From Paenibacillus sp. PastM-3 (lineage in GTDB: Bacteria; Bacillota; Bacilli; Paenibacillales; Paenibacillaceae), in assembly GCF_029893965.1 (NCBI RefSeq), contig NZ_JARXXP010000003.1, positions 62,001-126,000 of the forward strand: DNA of 64,000 nucleotides, in the 5' to 3' direction. Shown here piece after piece: positions 16,277-24,783 of the stretch (positions are counted from its first letter, which is position 1; each line of letters begins with the position of its first letter). The notes beneath the pieces were generated by a model, which did not search any database, was not told where the DNA came from, and saw only the letters and a list, made by a program, of their open reading frames with translations. Position numbers and translations under genes: made by a program.

Positions 16277-17260
16277 ATGAATAATGAACGGAACAACGGC
16301 GGACCAGAAGGAAATATTCATGCAGTGTCTGCGATGACGATGAAAGCTGCCGAAGGACTTACGATACAGGACTTGATTGGTTTGCTTCAATCTGCCCGTA
16401 ATTCGGCGGACGGCAGGGTCCCTGGGGCGGAGCATCTGGATGAACAGAGGCTTTTTGAGGCAATTAAAAATGCTATCCTGAATGCGGAGAATATATATAT
16501 CGCCTATGATGTCCACACGAATTATCCCTATATTGGGGCGAATGATCAGGTATGGGTATTCTCGGAGGAAAGGTTCGCAGCGAATGCAGCCGACTATTAT
16601 CTGCAGCAGATGATCCAGCTGGAAATGAAACAGATTGGCAGAGAGGACATCCGCAGGCTGCTGTCAGAGCTTCATTTGCTAGGTATCCGTAACCTTCTTA
16701 TCGACAACGGACAGCTTACGGTGGTGGTTGCCAGGGACGAGCTTTTGCCGCCGCCGGATTGGAGCGGAACGCCGGAGATCCAGATTCCTGTAAGCAATCC
16801 GGGACTGCAGCATGCGATGCTGAGTTTCTTCCAGGCCATGTATTCCCGGCAGCAATTTGCAGGAAAAAGCCAGATGCTGCGGGCAGCGGAAGCCCGGATG
16901 CTGGATGAGCTCGTTCAGACAAAGTTCCTGGTACCGATGCAGATTAAAGAGGAGCAGCCGTCAGCCCCGGATGAGTTGGGTAAGAAGACATTACAGCAGG
17001 GAACGGTTATCCAGTTTGCTTCCCTCGGTGTTGAGGACGGGGAATCGTGGCTGCCGGTGTTCACTGACTGGCCGGAATTTGAAAAAGGGTACGATAAAAC
17101 CGTCTGGGGCGGCAATGTCGCTACGTATGAGGATATTGTGGCGCTGTCTGCGAGCATGGGCGGCGCTGTGATTAACTTCCGCGGAATCGGATTCCGGCTG
17201 GACGAGAAGAACAAGCGGATGGTTGCGGAGTATGTGCGGGAACGGGACGGCGGGAGGTAG
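16277..17260 (+). CDS. SseB-family protein
   Basis: A 327-residue soluble protein. The N-terminal part (about 55-170) contains two β/α segments around LFEAIKNAILNAENIYIAYD and LLSELHLLGIRNLLIDNG. The C-terminal half has the SseB pattern: LVQTKFLVPMQ, TVIQFASLGVEDGESWLPVF, TDWPEFEKGY and SMGGAVINFRGIGF. SseB (enhanced serine sensitivity protein) has no settled biochemical function; related Gram-positive genes often sit near secretion or toxin loci. A GGAG lies about 8 bases before the ATG. The small membrane-protein gene begins 14 bases after its stop, so the two are probably co-transcribed. Confidence 0.7.
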   Translation: MNNERNNGGPEGNIHAVSAMTMKAAEGLTIQDLIGLLQSARNSADGRVPGAEHLDEQRLFEAIKNAILNAENIYIAYDVHTNYPYIGANDQVWVFSEERFAANAADYYLQQMIQLEMKQIGREDIRRLLSELHLLGIRNLLIDNGQLTVVVARDELLPPPDWSGTPEIQIPVSNPGLQHAMLSFFQAMYSRQQFAGKSQMLRAAEARMLDELVQTKFLVPMQIKEEQPSAPDELGKKTLQQGTVIQFASLGVEDGESWLPVFTDWPEFEKGYDKTVWGGNVATYEDIVALSASMGGAVINFRGIGFRLDEKNKRMVAEYVRERDGGR

Positions 17261-17274
17261 GAGGATAGGCTGAT

Positions 17275-17616
17275 ATGAATCGGATTAAAAATCTTAAACA
17301 TAAACAAACCTATATCATTGTGGGAATCGTGTTTACTGGATTAATCCTCTTTGGATGGGTTAGTCACATATGGGATGAAATTGTAATAAAAGAAATCCAC
17401 TCCAAAATAGAAGCCCAAGGTGGAGTGGTTACAGATATTCAAAAAATTGCAGTGGAGAAAACCCCTTTTAAGAAAGATAATGTGGGAGGCATTTACTTTA
17501 AAATCGAATATGAACATAACGGTGATTCTAAAACAGCGTATTACCGCAGACACAATGCCTTGAATATAGAAGATGTTCCCTCTAAGGGAGCTCCGGAGAA
17601 GTGGATTTTTGAATGA
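17275..17616 (+). CDS. Small single-pass membrane protein of unknown function
   Basis: A 113-residue protein with a basic N-terminus (MNRIKNLKHK), one transmembrane helix (about 12-32, YIIVGIVFTGLILFGW) and an extracellular β-like domain. The domain reads IEAQGGVVTDIQKI, then IYFKIEYEHNGDSKTAYYRR, and ends with WIFE. The layout resembles small DUF3139-like proteins but I cannot assign it firmly. AGGAGG stands 8 bases upstream of the ATG. Confidence 0.6.
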   Translation: MNRIKNLKHKQTYIIVGIVFTGLILFGWVSHIWDEIVIKEIHSKIEAQGGVVTDIQKIAVEKTPFKKDNVGGIYFKIEYEHNGDSKTAYYRRHNALNIEDVPSKGAPEKWIFE

Positions 17617-17637
17617 GGGGCTTGCTGATCGAACGAA

Positions 17638-17822
17638 GTGGAAAAACGACATCTAATTTGGAGCTAACAGCCTGTTTGAAGAAACTAGGTGGAAAAAGGC
17701 AACTTAATTTTACTGTTTTCGTGCTTGGAGGGGGTTTTGGGCTATATTAAGTGGCGATTTTCCACCTAATTATTAGAATATGAGAAAAAGAGTGGAATTA
17801 GGTGGCGAAAATCCAACTAAAT
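17638..17822. repeat. Four-arm intergenic element, copy 2
   Basis: Arms start near 17638, 17685, 17746 and 17797 (spacing 47, 61, 51). Arm 2 (TAGGTGGAAAAAGGCAACTT) is complementary to arm 3 (AAGTGGCGATTTTCCACCTA), and arm 1 is roughly complementary to arm 4. The spacer before arm 3 (GTTTTCGT...TTTTGGGCT) resembles that of copy 1. The element lies between convergent genes. Confidence 0.65.
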
Positions 17823-17852
17823 GCGGAGGAGGGCCTACGTACCAGCGTATTC

Positions 17853-17884
17853 CCAACCAACCAACCAACCAACCAACCAACCAA
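17853..17884. repeat. (CCAA)8 tetranucleotide microsatellite
   Basis: Eight uninterrupted CCAA units, then CCC, with a further AACCAACC near 17911. It lies in the convergent intergenic space, outside any supported gene or promoter. Confidence 0.9.
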
Positions 17885-17945
17885 CCCATCTTATTTTATT
17901 TAACTTAGCTAACCAACCACCTTTATCGAGCCCAGCTAAAAAAAA

Positions 17946-17984
17946 AGCGGCAGCCCCGGACCCGACACATCCCGGACTGCCGCT
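17946..17984. terminator. Bidirectional terminator between convergent genes
   Basis: AGCGGCAG (17946-17953) pairs with CTGCCGCT (17977-17984), with extra CCGG pairing inside. An A-run lies on the left and TTTATTTT on the right, so it can serve both the gene ending at 17616 and the one ending at 18017. Confidence 0.7.
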
Positions 17985-18016
17985 CTTTATTTTCCCCTGT
18001 TACTTATTCCTGCCAC

Positions 18017-19630
18017 CTAACCCACCCCATGCGGCTGCTGCTCCTTCTTATACTCATTCGGCGACATACCCACCTCCTGCTTGAACAGCTTGGAGAAGTA
18101 GGAGTAGTTGGAGTAGCCGGTTTTGCTGGCGATGGTGTAGACGGACAGGCTGGTCGTTTCCAGCAGATGTCTGGCTGCGGCGATGCGCACCTGGATGACA
18201 TAGCTGCCGAGGGAGATGCCGGTTTCGCGCTTGAACAGCCGGGCCAGATAGTCCGGATTGAGGTAGACGATTTCTGCCAGATCATTGCGGGTCAGGTCGT
18301 CGCCGTAATGCTCGTGGATATACTGCTTGATCTCCTCGGCAATCGATTTAGGCTGGGCGGCGAAGTCGCGGTACTCCATGGCGGTGTTGACCAGGTACTT
18401 CAGATATTCCTCCATATCCTCAATCGAGTGCAGGGAGTGGAGCAGCAGCTTGTCATTGGTTTTGCCGGCGTACAGCTTGTGGGCCTGGATGCCTTTTTGC
18501 TTGAGAAAAGAGTACACCAGCTGCACCATGTCCAGCCGGAACAGGCCGAGCACCGAGGTGTCGAGCGACTTGTAACTGAGCATGGACCGTAAATAGCGGA
18601 TAGCCTCCTCCAGAAAAGCAGCCAGCTTGTTCTGGTTCAGCAGCTCCTCAAGCTGGGCCAGATCCGGCGGAGTATAAGTGGACTTTGGCTGGCGCAGATC
18701 GTTCTCCACAAGGTAAGTCTGGTTCCGGCATCTCGTCAGCTCTTCGTCCATGTTCAGCAGCTGCTTCAGGATGCTGCCGACCTGCTGCAGCTCACCCGTC
18801 AGGCCGATCGTACAGCAGGCGTCGCATTTCAGATAAGGAACCGCCTTTTGGATAAAAGAGGTCCCGGTTGCCTGCAGCAAGGCATTGTCCAGCGGGGGCT
18901 CGTTCCATTTGAGAATGGCAATCCAGCTGTACTCCTTTACCTCCAGAATGCTTTGAACCGTATAGCCGGGATGCTGCAGCAGCTCATACAGCACGTTCAG
19001 CAGCGCGAAGTCGAACAGATCCTTCTCTTCCTTGCCCATGCTGCCGTTATGGGGGAAGACATTGAACAGGATAGGCTGGATAAGATCGCCCATCTGATAG
19101 GACAGATTCTGCTCTTTGATGGCGCGGCTGATTTCCGCCTGCTTTACCGGGGAGGAGGTGCTGCCGCTGGCCAGCTTCCGCCAGAAATGCTCGAGGTTTT
19201 TGGACTGGTTTTTCTGCCAGAAGTAGCCCCCGATAATCGCCTCCTCATTGCTCTGCTGCTCCTTGGCGCGGGCGACGGCTTTCTGGATGATCAGCATCAG
19301 CTTGTCGAACTCGATCGGCTTGAGGAAATATTCGAAGCTCTGCAGCTCAATCGCCTTCTGGGCATAATTGAAATCGGCATAATTGGTCAGAAGAATCGCC
19401 TGTATGCTGAGATTCTGCTCCCTGATCCAGGCCAGCAGCTCCAGGCCGCTGCCCTGCGGCATCTCAATGTCGGAGATCAGAATCTGTACGGGATGCTTCT
19501 CCAGAATCTCACGCGCCTGGGCCACATTGTTCGCGGTATATACGGTTTCGATGCCCAGCTGCGGCCAGTCGATTTTTTTCTGCAGGGCGGCAATTACGTA
19601 ATAATCGTCATCTACCAGCAAAATATTCAT
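18017..19630 (-). CDS. YesN-type response regulator with AraC output domain
   Basis: The protein has 537 residues. A receiver domain starts MNILLVDDDYY, with phospho-acceptor Asp54 in LISDIEMPQ and Lys near 104 in FLKPIEF. A ~300-residue linker follows. The C-terminal AraC domain carries two helix-turn-helices (LTRNDLAEIVYLNPDYLARL and SVYTIASKTGYSNYSYFSKL). The ATG at 19630 overlaps the kinase stop (ATGA), so translation is coupled. It pairs with the kinase at 19627-21369 and probably activates the divergent transporter. The GTCCG direct repeats upstream of 21694 and of 25196 are the best candidate binding sites. Confidence 0.9.
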   Translation of the reverse strand: MNILLVDDDYYVIAALQKKIDWPQLGIETVYTANNVAQAREILEKHPVQILISDIEMPQGSGLELLAWIREQNLSIQAILLTNYADFNYAQKAIELQSFEYFLKPIEFDKLMLIIQKAVARAKEQQSNEEAIIGGYFWQKNQSKNLEHFWRKLASGSTSSPVKQAEISRAIKEQNLSYQMGDLIQPILFNVFPHNGSMGKEEKDLFDFALLNVLYELLQHPGYTVQSILEVKEYSWIAILKWNEPPLDNALLQATGTSFIQKAVPYLKCDACCTIGLTGELQQVGSILKQLLNMDEELTRCRNQTYLVENDLRQPKSTYTPPDLAQLEELLNQNKLAAFLEEAIRYLRSMLSYKSLDTSVLGLFRLDMVQLVYSFLKQKGIQAHKLYAGKTNDKLLLHSLHSIEDMEEYLKYLVNTAMEYRDFAAQPKSIAEEIKQYIHEHYGDDLTRNDLAEIVYLNPDYLARLFKRETGISLGSYVIQVRIAAARHLLETTSLSVYTIASKTGYSNYSYFSKLFKQEVGMSPNEYKKEQQPHGVG

Positions 19631-21369
19631 AGATCTAACTTCCTTTCTGCTGCAGGCTCCGGAAGATCGGGCAGGTATAAAGTGACACATGCGCCGCTGC
19701 CGGGGATGTTGGTGAAAGTAACGCCGGCCAGATTGTAATAGAGATATTCCAGCCGTTTCAGTGTGTTCATGATGCCGATATGCGTACCTTTGGTCTGATC
19801 GAGCGGAAGCCCGCCCTGCAGCTTCTCCAGCACCTCCGGCGGAAACCCCGGCCCGTTATCCGACAGTTCAATCCGCGTACCGGTAATCTGTTCTTCCAGA
19901 AGACAGCGCTGCACAGTAAGCGTGATCTGCATTTCATTTTCCCGGGAGATGGCGTATTTGACGGAATTCTCAATAAAGGTCTGCAGGACGAGCGGCGGAA
20001 TCTTCACATTCCTGGCCTCCTCCGGCAGCTCTACCTGATAGCTGAAGGCGTCCCGGTAGCGCTGCTTCTGAATCTCCAGATACATCTGCACATGCTCAAT
20101 TTCGCTCTCCAGCGGCACGAAGTTCTCCCCGTTCTGGAACAGGTAGCGGAAATACTTCGAGGTGGTCATCGCCATATCCTCAATTTCCTGATACATTTGA
20201 ATTTGAGCCATGCTGTAAATGCTGGTCAGGCAGTTCAGGAAAAAATGCGGCTTGATCTGCTGCTTCATATAATCCAGCTGAATCTGCTGCTTCTCCAGCT
20301 CCTGCTCGTACATTGCAATTTTGAACGTTTTGATCTGCTGGACGAGATCCTTGAACTGGGAGTTGGCCTGTTCGAGCTCGATGATTTTGCTGCCCTTGTA
20401 GTCGGCCGGCTGGCTTTCTTCATTAATACGGGCCAGATTCTCAGAGAAGCTCTGGATCGGACCAAGCACCCTCCGGTTCAAGAAGATCATAATGATCGAC
20501 AGCGACGAGATTACCATGAAGAACAGCAGGACGATCAGGAGCTGGGCAATCATGATTTTTTCAAAAGCCCCGAATTTGATCACCATGTCCGCACTGAACG
20601 TAGTATTGAGGAATTCGCTGCTGATCGTGGTGCGCGGCTGCTGGAGCAGAGAGAAGCGGCCCTCGCCCTGAACCGCCTTGCCGCTGTTGGATACGGGACT
20701 GGAGAGCACGGTGCCCTGGTCATCCACAAGCGAAGCATAGCCGCTCTCCCCCAGATTAATCTCGCGCAGCGGGCGGATCAGATTGTCGGCGGAGATCAGT
20801 CCGATCAGATAGCGGTTGTAGTACGGGACGATATTAATGACGTAATATTTGCCGTTTACCAGAATAGGCGTCCACTTGGAATAGAATTTTTCGTACACCT
20901 CCTTGTCATCAATAATAGAGATGATCTGCTGCTTCAGCTCCAGATAGTCCGGATAGTTCACGCTGATCGGCGCACAGTTCAGGAAGTAGGACTGATTTTT
21001 TAAATAGTAGAAAAAATTATATTCCTGGCCGTAGTTCTTCTGCAGCTCGGTAAATTTTTTGTGCAGATTCTCGTTGGACTTGAGGAACTCAATGCTGTTG
21101 ATGCGGTAGGCGTTCATCGTGTTCAGCGTCTCGTCATTGGCCAGTGTCCAGCCCATATAGTGGTTCATGTAAGCGAAATCATGATTGATCCGGTTAATGT
21201 ACAGCGCCGCCGTATCCTTAAGATACCGGGTGGACTGCTGCCTGACGATAATAATGGAAGTAATGCTGATGATCAGATCCGCGATGAGGACAATGACGGC
21301 AATCAGGATCATAACCCTTACATAGTGGCGGATGGGAAGCGGCTTGGGTGCTGCTGTTTTTTTGGTCAT
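19627..21369 (-). CDS. YesM-type sensor histidine kinase
   Basis: The protein has 580 residues. TM1 is at about 16-42 and is followed by an extracytoplasmic dCache-like sensor (about 45-265, with YYVINIVPYYNRYLIGLISA). TM2 (about 271-297) and a HAMP region come next. The His_kinase domain holds the phospho-acceptor His near 375 in QQIKPHFFLNCLTSIYSMAQ, with an N-box LQTFIENSVKYA and a G-box DNGPGFPPE. This family senses sugars or binding-protein complexes next to CUT1 transporters. It forms one transcript with the response regulator. Confidence 0.9.
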   Translation of the reverse strand: MTKKTAAPKPLPIRHYVRVMILIAVIVLIADLIISITSIIIVRQQSTRYLKDTAALYINRINHDFAYMNHYMGWTLANDETLNTMNAYRINSIEFLKSNENLHKKFTELQKNYGQEYNFFYYLKNQSYFLNCAPISVNYPDYLELKQQIISIIDDKEVYEKFYSKWTPILVNGKYYVINIVPYYNRYLIGLISADNLIRPLREINLGESGYASLVDDQGTVLSSPVSNSGKAVQGEGRFSLLQQPRTTISSEFLNTTFSADMVIKFGAFEKIMIAQLLIVLLFFMVISSLSIIMIFLNRRVLGPIQSFSENLARINEESQPADYKGSKIIELEQANSQFKDLVQQIKTFKIAMYEQELEKQQIQLDYMKQQIKPHFFLNCLTSIYSMAQIQMYQEIEDMAMTTSKYFRYLFQNGENFVPLESEIEHVQMYLEIQKQRYRDAFSYQVELPEEARNVKIPPLVLQTFIENSVKYAISRENEMQITLTVQRCLLEEQITGTRIELSDNGPGFPPEVLEKLQGGLPLDQTKGTHIGIMNTLKRLEYLYYNLAGVTFTNIPGSGACVTLYLPDLPEPAAERKLDL

Positions 21370-21492
21370 GGCTGGGTACGTACCGGTCCCTTTCTGCGCG
21401 ATTTCAACAATGAATGCGTTTTATTTAGGTAACATCAACATTATAAAACCTTTGCCCGAAAAAAACATAAGAACAAAGGGGCGTTTGGCCGC

Positions 21493-21618
21493 AAAGTCCG
21501 GAAAGCGCTATCAAAGGTCTGGAAAGTGTTATGAATATAAGGATGGTCAGAGAGATTCGTGTCCGGATAACAGGCAAATCTGCGCCAGAGGTCCGAATAA
21601 CGGCGGCAAAGCGTCCGG
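21493..21618. promoter_or_regulatory. Paired GTCCG direct repeats upstream of the binding-protein gene
   Basis: One pair, AAAGTCCG (21493) and AAAGGTCTG (21513), is offset by 21 bp between GTCYG cores. The second pair, AGGTCCG (core 21591) and GCGTCCGG (core 21613), is offset by 22 bp; a single GTCCGGATAAC lies between at 21561. The second pair ends about 76 bases before the ATG. Direct repeats two helical turns apart suit a dimer of an AraC-type response regulator. The same arrangement recurs at 25004-25127. Binding is inferred. Confidence 0.6.
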
Positions 21619-21693
21619 AATGCCTATCTGCAAGCCGTTAAGATTAGACATGTAAAGCAAATATGCACACATAAGAAACGGGGGAGTTACACA

Positions 21694-23301
21694 ATGGTCA
21701 AACAGGGCAAAACGGCTTCGGCCAAAAAGCTGACGACCGGACTGCTGGCAGCCGTAATGGTTGCCGGGCTGGCGGGCTGCGGCGGCGGTAACGGGGAGAA
21801 CAATGCTGTTAACAGTGATACAAGCAGCTTCAACAAGGAAGGACTGCCGGTTGTAAGCGAGCCGGTAACGCTGAAGGTGCTGACTGTGCGCTGGGGCAGC
21901 ATGGGCGACACGTTCACGCAGAACCAGTGGCTGAAGGATCTGGAAACGAATACGAATGTAAAAATCGACTGGCAGGTCATGTCCTCCAATGACTGGGGCG
22001 AGCAAAAATCGATCATGCTGGCCAGCGGTACGCTGCCGGATGTGGTGATCGGGGATCAGACCTTCTCGGATTCCGATATCGTGAACAACCTGAGCTATTT
22101 CCGTCCGTTGGATGATTATATCGACCAGTACATGCCTAACCTCAAGGCTGCAATGGAAGAGACGCCGGATATGAAGAAGATCAGCACGTTCCCGGACGGT
22201 AATATCTACTCCTTGCCGGCCAGACTGCCGTCGCGTCCAAAGAGCTCGCGCCAGCCGGTCATCAACAAAACATGGCTCGACAAGCTCGGCCTGGAGGTCC
22301 CGGACACTATTGACGACCTTTACAACGTAATGAAGGCGTTCAAGGAGCAGGACCCGAACGGCAACGGCAAGGCGGATGAAATTCCGTATATCGAAGTGAG
22401 CAATGACCTGATCAGCCCGTTCGGCATCGCCGACCTCAACAACAACAACATGCTGGTGAAGGACGGTAAAGCGGTATACTACCCGACCTCGGAAGAATAT
22501 AAGGAAGGCTTGAAGTGGGAAAATAAGCTGTACACCGAAGGCCTGCTCGACAAAGAGCTGTTCACCCAGGACGACACGATGAGATCCGCCAAGTTCCAGA
22601 ACCCGGACGCTCCGGTAGTAGGCTTCTCCTACCAGTGGACACCGGATGCCGTATTCGGCAAATGGGGCGACCAGTACGTAACGATTCCGCCAATCGCCGG
22701 ACCGGACGGCAAGCGCTACACGATCGGCAATCCGAACGGGATGAACCTGGCCCGCAACGAGTTCCTGATCACCTCCTCCTGCAAAACGCCGGAAATCGCC
22801 GCACGCTGGGCGGACCAGTTCTACACCGATGAAGCGAGCATCCAGAATTTCTGGGGCGCGATCGGTACGGTTATCCAGAAAAATGATGACGGCACCTATA
22901 CGCTGATGGACCCTCCTGCCGGAACCAGCGCCGACGCCTGGTACTGGGAGCAGTCGCTGCGTGACTTCGGCCCGAAATATGTCAGCCCGGCTTTTGAGAA
23001 AAATATCGTGCTGAGCACGGAATCCGGCGACGGCCTGAAGCTGCAGCTCGATAAGCTGGGCAGTGAGTATGTGACTGAGCCCTTCCCTAACGTAATGTAC
23101 ACCGCCGAGGAGTTCGAGGAGCTGCCGACGCTGACCACCGACATTGATTCCTATGTGAACACGATGCGCGCCCAATTCATCAGCAAGGGCAACATTGATG
23201 AGGGCTGGGATGCCTATGTGAAGCAGTTGAACGACATGGGGCTCGACAAGCTGCTCAAGATCCGTACTGAAGCCTACAGCCGTTATACCAGTGTAAAATA
23301 A
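21694..23301 (+). CDS. Extracellular sugar-binding lipoprotein (LplA type)
   Basis: A 535-residue family 1 solute-binding protein. A signal peptide ends in the lipobox LAGC (Cys29), then GGGNGENN. Typical elements follow: LKVLTVRWGS, LPDVVIGDQTFSDSDIVNNL and a hinge-like YIEVSNDLISPFG. The large size is usual for LplA-like proteins that serve complex oligosaccharides. GGGGGAG stands about 8 bases upstream of the ATG. It is divergent from the kinase pair. The two permeases lie about 1.9 kb downstream, separated by a LacI-like gene and intergenic repeats. Confidence 0.9.
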   Translation: MVKQGKTASAKKLTTGLLAAVMVAGLAGCGGGNGENNAVNSDTSSFNKEGLPVVSEPVTLKVLTVRWGSMGDTFTQNQWLKDLETNTNVKIDWQVMSSNDWGEQKSIMLASGTLPDVVIGDQTFSDSDIVNNLSYFRPLDDYIDQYMPNLKAAMEETPDMKKISTFPDGNIYSLPARLPSRPKSSRQPVINKTWLDKLGLEVPDTIDDLYNVMKAFKEQDPNGNGKADEIPYIEVSNDLISPFGIADLNNNNMLVKDGKAVYYPTSEEYKEGLKWENKLYTEGLLDKELFTQDDTMRSAKFQNPDAPVVGFSYQWTPDAVFGKWGDQYVTIPPIAGPDGKRYTIGNPNGMNLARNEFLITSSCKTPEIAARWADQFYTDEASIQNFWGAIGTVIQKNDDGTYTLMDPPAGTSADAWYWEQSLRDFGPKYVSPAFEKNIVLSTESGDGLKLQLDKLGSEYVTEPFPNVMYTAEEFEELPTLTTDIDSYVNTMRAQFISKGNIDEGWDAYVKQLNDMGLDKLLKIRTEAYSRYTSVK

Positions 23302-23312
23302 TCCGCTTGCTA

Positions 23313-23344
23313 CCCGCCCCGCGCAATCCGTTGCGCGGGGCGGG
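23313..23344 (+). terminator. Strong GC hairpin after the binding-protein gene
   Basis: CCCGCCCCGCGCAA pairs perfectly with TTGCGCGGGGCGGG (14 bp, 4-base loop), 11 bases after the stop. There is no T-run, so it may be an attenuator or an RNA 3'-end stabiliser that raises binding-protein level over later genes. Confidence 0.6.
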
Positions 23345-23414
23345 ATTGTCTTGGGGGAGTGCAGTTAAAGGCATAAAAGTGGAGAGAGTGGTGTTGGAGA
23401 GGAGGCTGATTGCA

Positions 23415-24395
23415 GTGTCTATGACCGTTACGATGAAAAAGGTGGCCCACCGGGCGGGCGTCTCTGTGTCTACCGTCTCCAGGGTGCTGGCAGGTTATGC
23501 CAATGTGCGGGAGGAGACCTCCCGTAAAGTCCGGCAGACGATGGAGGAGCTGGGCTATACGCCGAATATTATCGCCCAGAACCTGGTGTCTCGGACTACC
23601 CGCTGTATCTGTGTCCTGCTGCCCGACACGGCAGAGATATGGCCGGCCAACCTGTACGTTATGGAGGTAATCCGGGGGATTGTATCCGGCGCCGGCAGGC
23701 TGGGCTACGACATCCAGCTCGCCTCCGGCAATGGGGAACGGGAGCAGCTGGAGGCCGTCTCCCGGCTGCTGAAGGGCGGCCGGGCCGACGGTGCAATCCT
23801 GCTCTCCGCCCGCCGGAGCAGCGCAGTTGTTGGTTTCCTGCAGCAGGAGGGCTATCCGTTTGTGCTGGTGGAGGATGGACCGGATGCGGGTAGTGAAGAG
23901 GCCGGGCGGGAGGAAAGTTGCCGGGAAGGTGCAGATGGGAGGAGCAGCAGTCTGGCGATAGTCGGCACGGGTCCGAGTGAGGGGGGCGGCCGGGTGAGCG
24001 GCGGGGAGAGCGTGAGTGTAGCGGAGGCAGATCTGCATGAAAGGGTTGCCGGGAAAGCGGGGCATACGAAGGCTGGCTGGGAAAGCGCAGGGGGGGAAAG
24101 TAACAGTAAGGTTGGAGATGCCGGGAGTATGAGTGAGGCGGTTGCGGATCAGCAGACAGCTGAAGAGGGTGCGAGTCAGGCGAGGTTTGGACGGGAATGC
24201 GCTGGGGAGGCTAACAACCAGCTACAGGCAGCAGCTTTTCCCGGCATGCCGGATGAAAGTGTTGCGCGGATGGGTGCTTTGGCTTCGGAGCTGCTGATCG
24301 GGAGCATCCGGCAGCATCATCAGCAGCAGTCTCCCGGAGGGAACGCAGGCTGGATGGCCCAGTTTGTCCTGCGTCGGCCGATTTTGAGACGATAA
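23415..24395 (+). CDS. LacI-like regulator whose effector-domain core is replaced by low-complexity sequence
   Basis: Residues about 7-60 form a good LacI helix-turn-helix and hinge (MKKVAHRAGVSVSTVSRVLA, then LGYTPNIIAQNLVSR). Residues about 62-158 match the first part of the periplasmic-binding-like domain up to FVLVEDGPDAG. From about 160 to 275 the protein is Gly/Ser/Glu/Ala-rich with no LacI motifs; the usual DN...G and hLi..GH regions are missing. The end (DESVARMGALASELLIGSI, then AQFVLRRPILRR) again resembles a LacI C-terminus. The GTG at 23415 has GAGAGGAGG 9 bases upstream. DNA binding may survive; ligand binding probably does not. The downstream frame is intact, so it is not a simple frameshift. 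Confidence 0.65.
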   Translation: MSMTVTMKKVAHRAGVSVSTVSRVLAGYANVREETSRKVRQTMEELGYTPNIIAQNLVSRTTRCICVLLPDTAEIWPANLYVMEVIRGIVSGAGRLGYDIQLASGNGEREQLEAVSRLLKGGRADGAILLSARRSSAVVGFLQQEGYPFVLVEDGPDAGSEEAGREESCREGADGRSSSLAIVGTGPSEGGGRVSGGESVSVAEADLHERVAGKAGHTKAGWESAGGESNSKVGDAGSMSEAVADQQTAEEGASQARFGRECAGEANNQLQAAAFPGMPDESVARMGALASELLIGSIRQHHQQQSPGGNAGWMAQFVLRRPILRR

Positions 24396-24421
24396 TTACT
24401 CTGAAATGAGAGTGCGGTGAA

Positions 24422-24620
24422 ATTTAGTTGGATTTTCGTCACTTAAATTCATCTCTTTCTGCTGAACCGGCCAATTAGGTGGAAAAACGTCATCTAATTC
24501 GATGGATCTTACCCCGGACAGGCGAAATGGGCATATTTAAGTGTCCTTTTTCCAACTAAATCACTAATATCGTTGTTTGGTGAAGAATTAGGTGACGAAA
24601 ATCCACTTAGTGTAATTCAC
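24422..24620. repeat. Four-arm intergenic element, copy 3
   Basis: Arms start near 24423, 24473, 24535 and 24597 (spacing 50, 62, 62). Arm 2 (TTAGGTGGAAAAACGTCATC) is complementary to arm 3 (AAGTGTCCTTTTTCCAACTA). Arms 1 (TTTAGTTGGATTTTCGTCAC) and 4 (TTAGGTGACGAAAATCCACT) are complementary too. The arms are close relatives of those at 17.6 kb. Confidence 0.65.
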
Positions 24621-24673
24621 TCTGCCTAAAGATTGGTTACTCAACACACGGTTACGCAAAAATTTCTCGTTTA

Positions 24674-24783
24674 GCACCAAGCACTCATATAGCACCAAGC
24701 ACTCATACAGCACCAAGCACTCATACAGCACCAAGACTCTCATATAGCACCAAACTCCCAAACAGCGCCAAACAGTCATCTGG
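24674..24783. repeat. 18-bp tandem repeat, six decaying units
   Basis: The unit GCACCAAGCACTCATACA occurs three times almost unchanged from 24674, followed by three increasingly diverged units (one of 19 bases). There are no spacers, so it is a minisatellite and not a CRISPR array. It sits between the LacI-like gene and the permease operator region. Confidence 0.85.

Noticed and set aside
17821..18084. Plus-strand frame containing QPTNQPTNQPT repeats
   Set aside because: It is simply the (CCAA)8 tract and terminator read in one frame; there is no ribosome binding site and it enters the convergent regulator gene.
19780..21003. Long antisense open frame opposite the sensor kinase gene
   Set aside because: The kinase on the other strand has full family motifs; the antisense frame has none and reflects codon bias.
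21547..23175. 542-codon antisense open frame opposite the binding-protein gene
   Set aside because: It covers the regulatory region and the lipoprotein gene, lacks recognisable domains, and is a by-product of high GC at third positions.
24674..24783. Possible CRISPR array
   Set aside because: The units are head-to-tail without unique spacers, and no cas gene is in the window.
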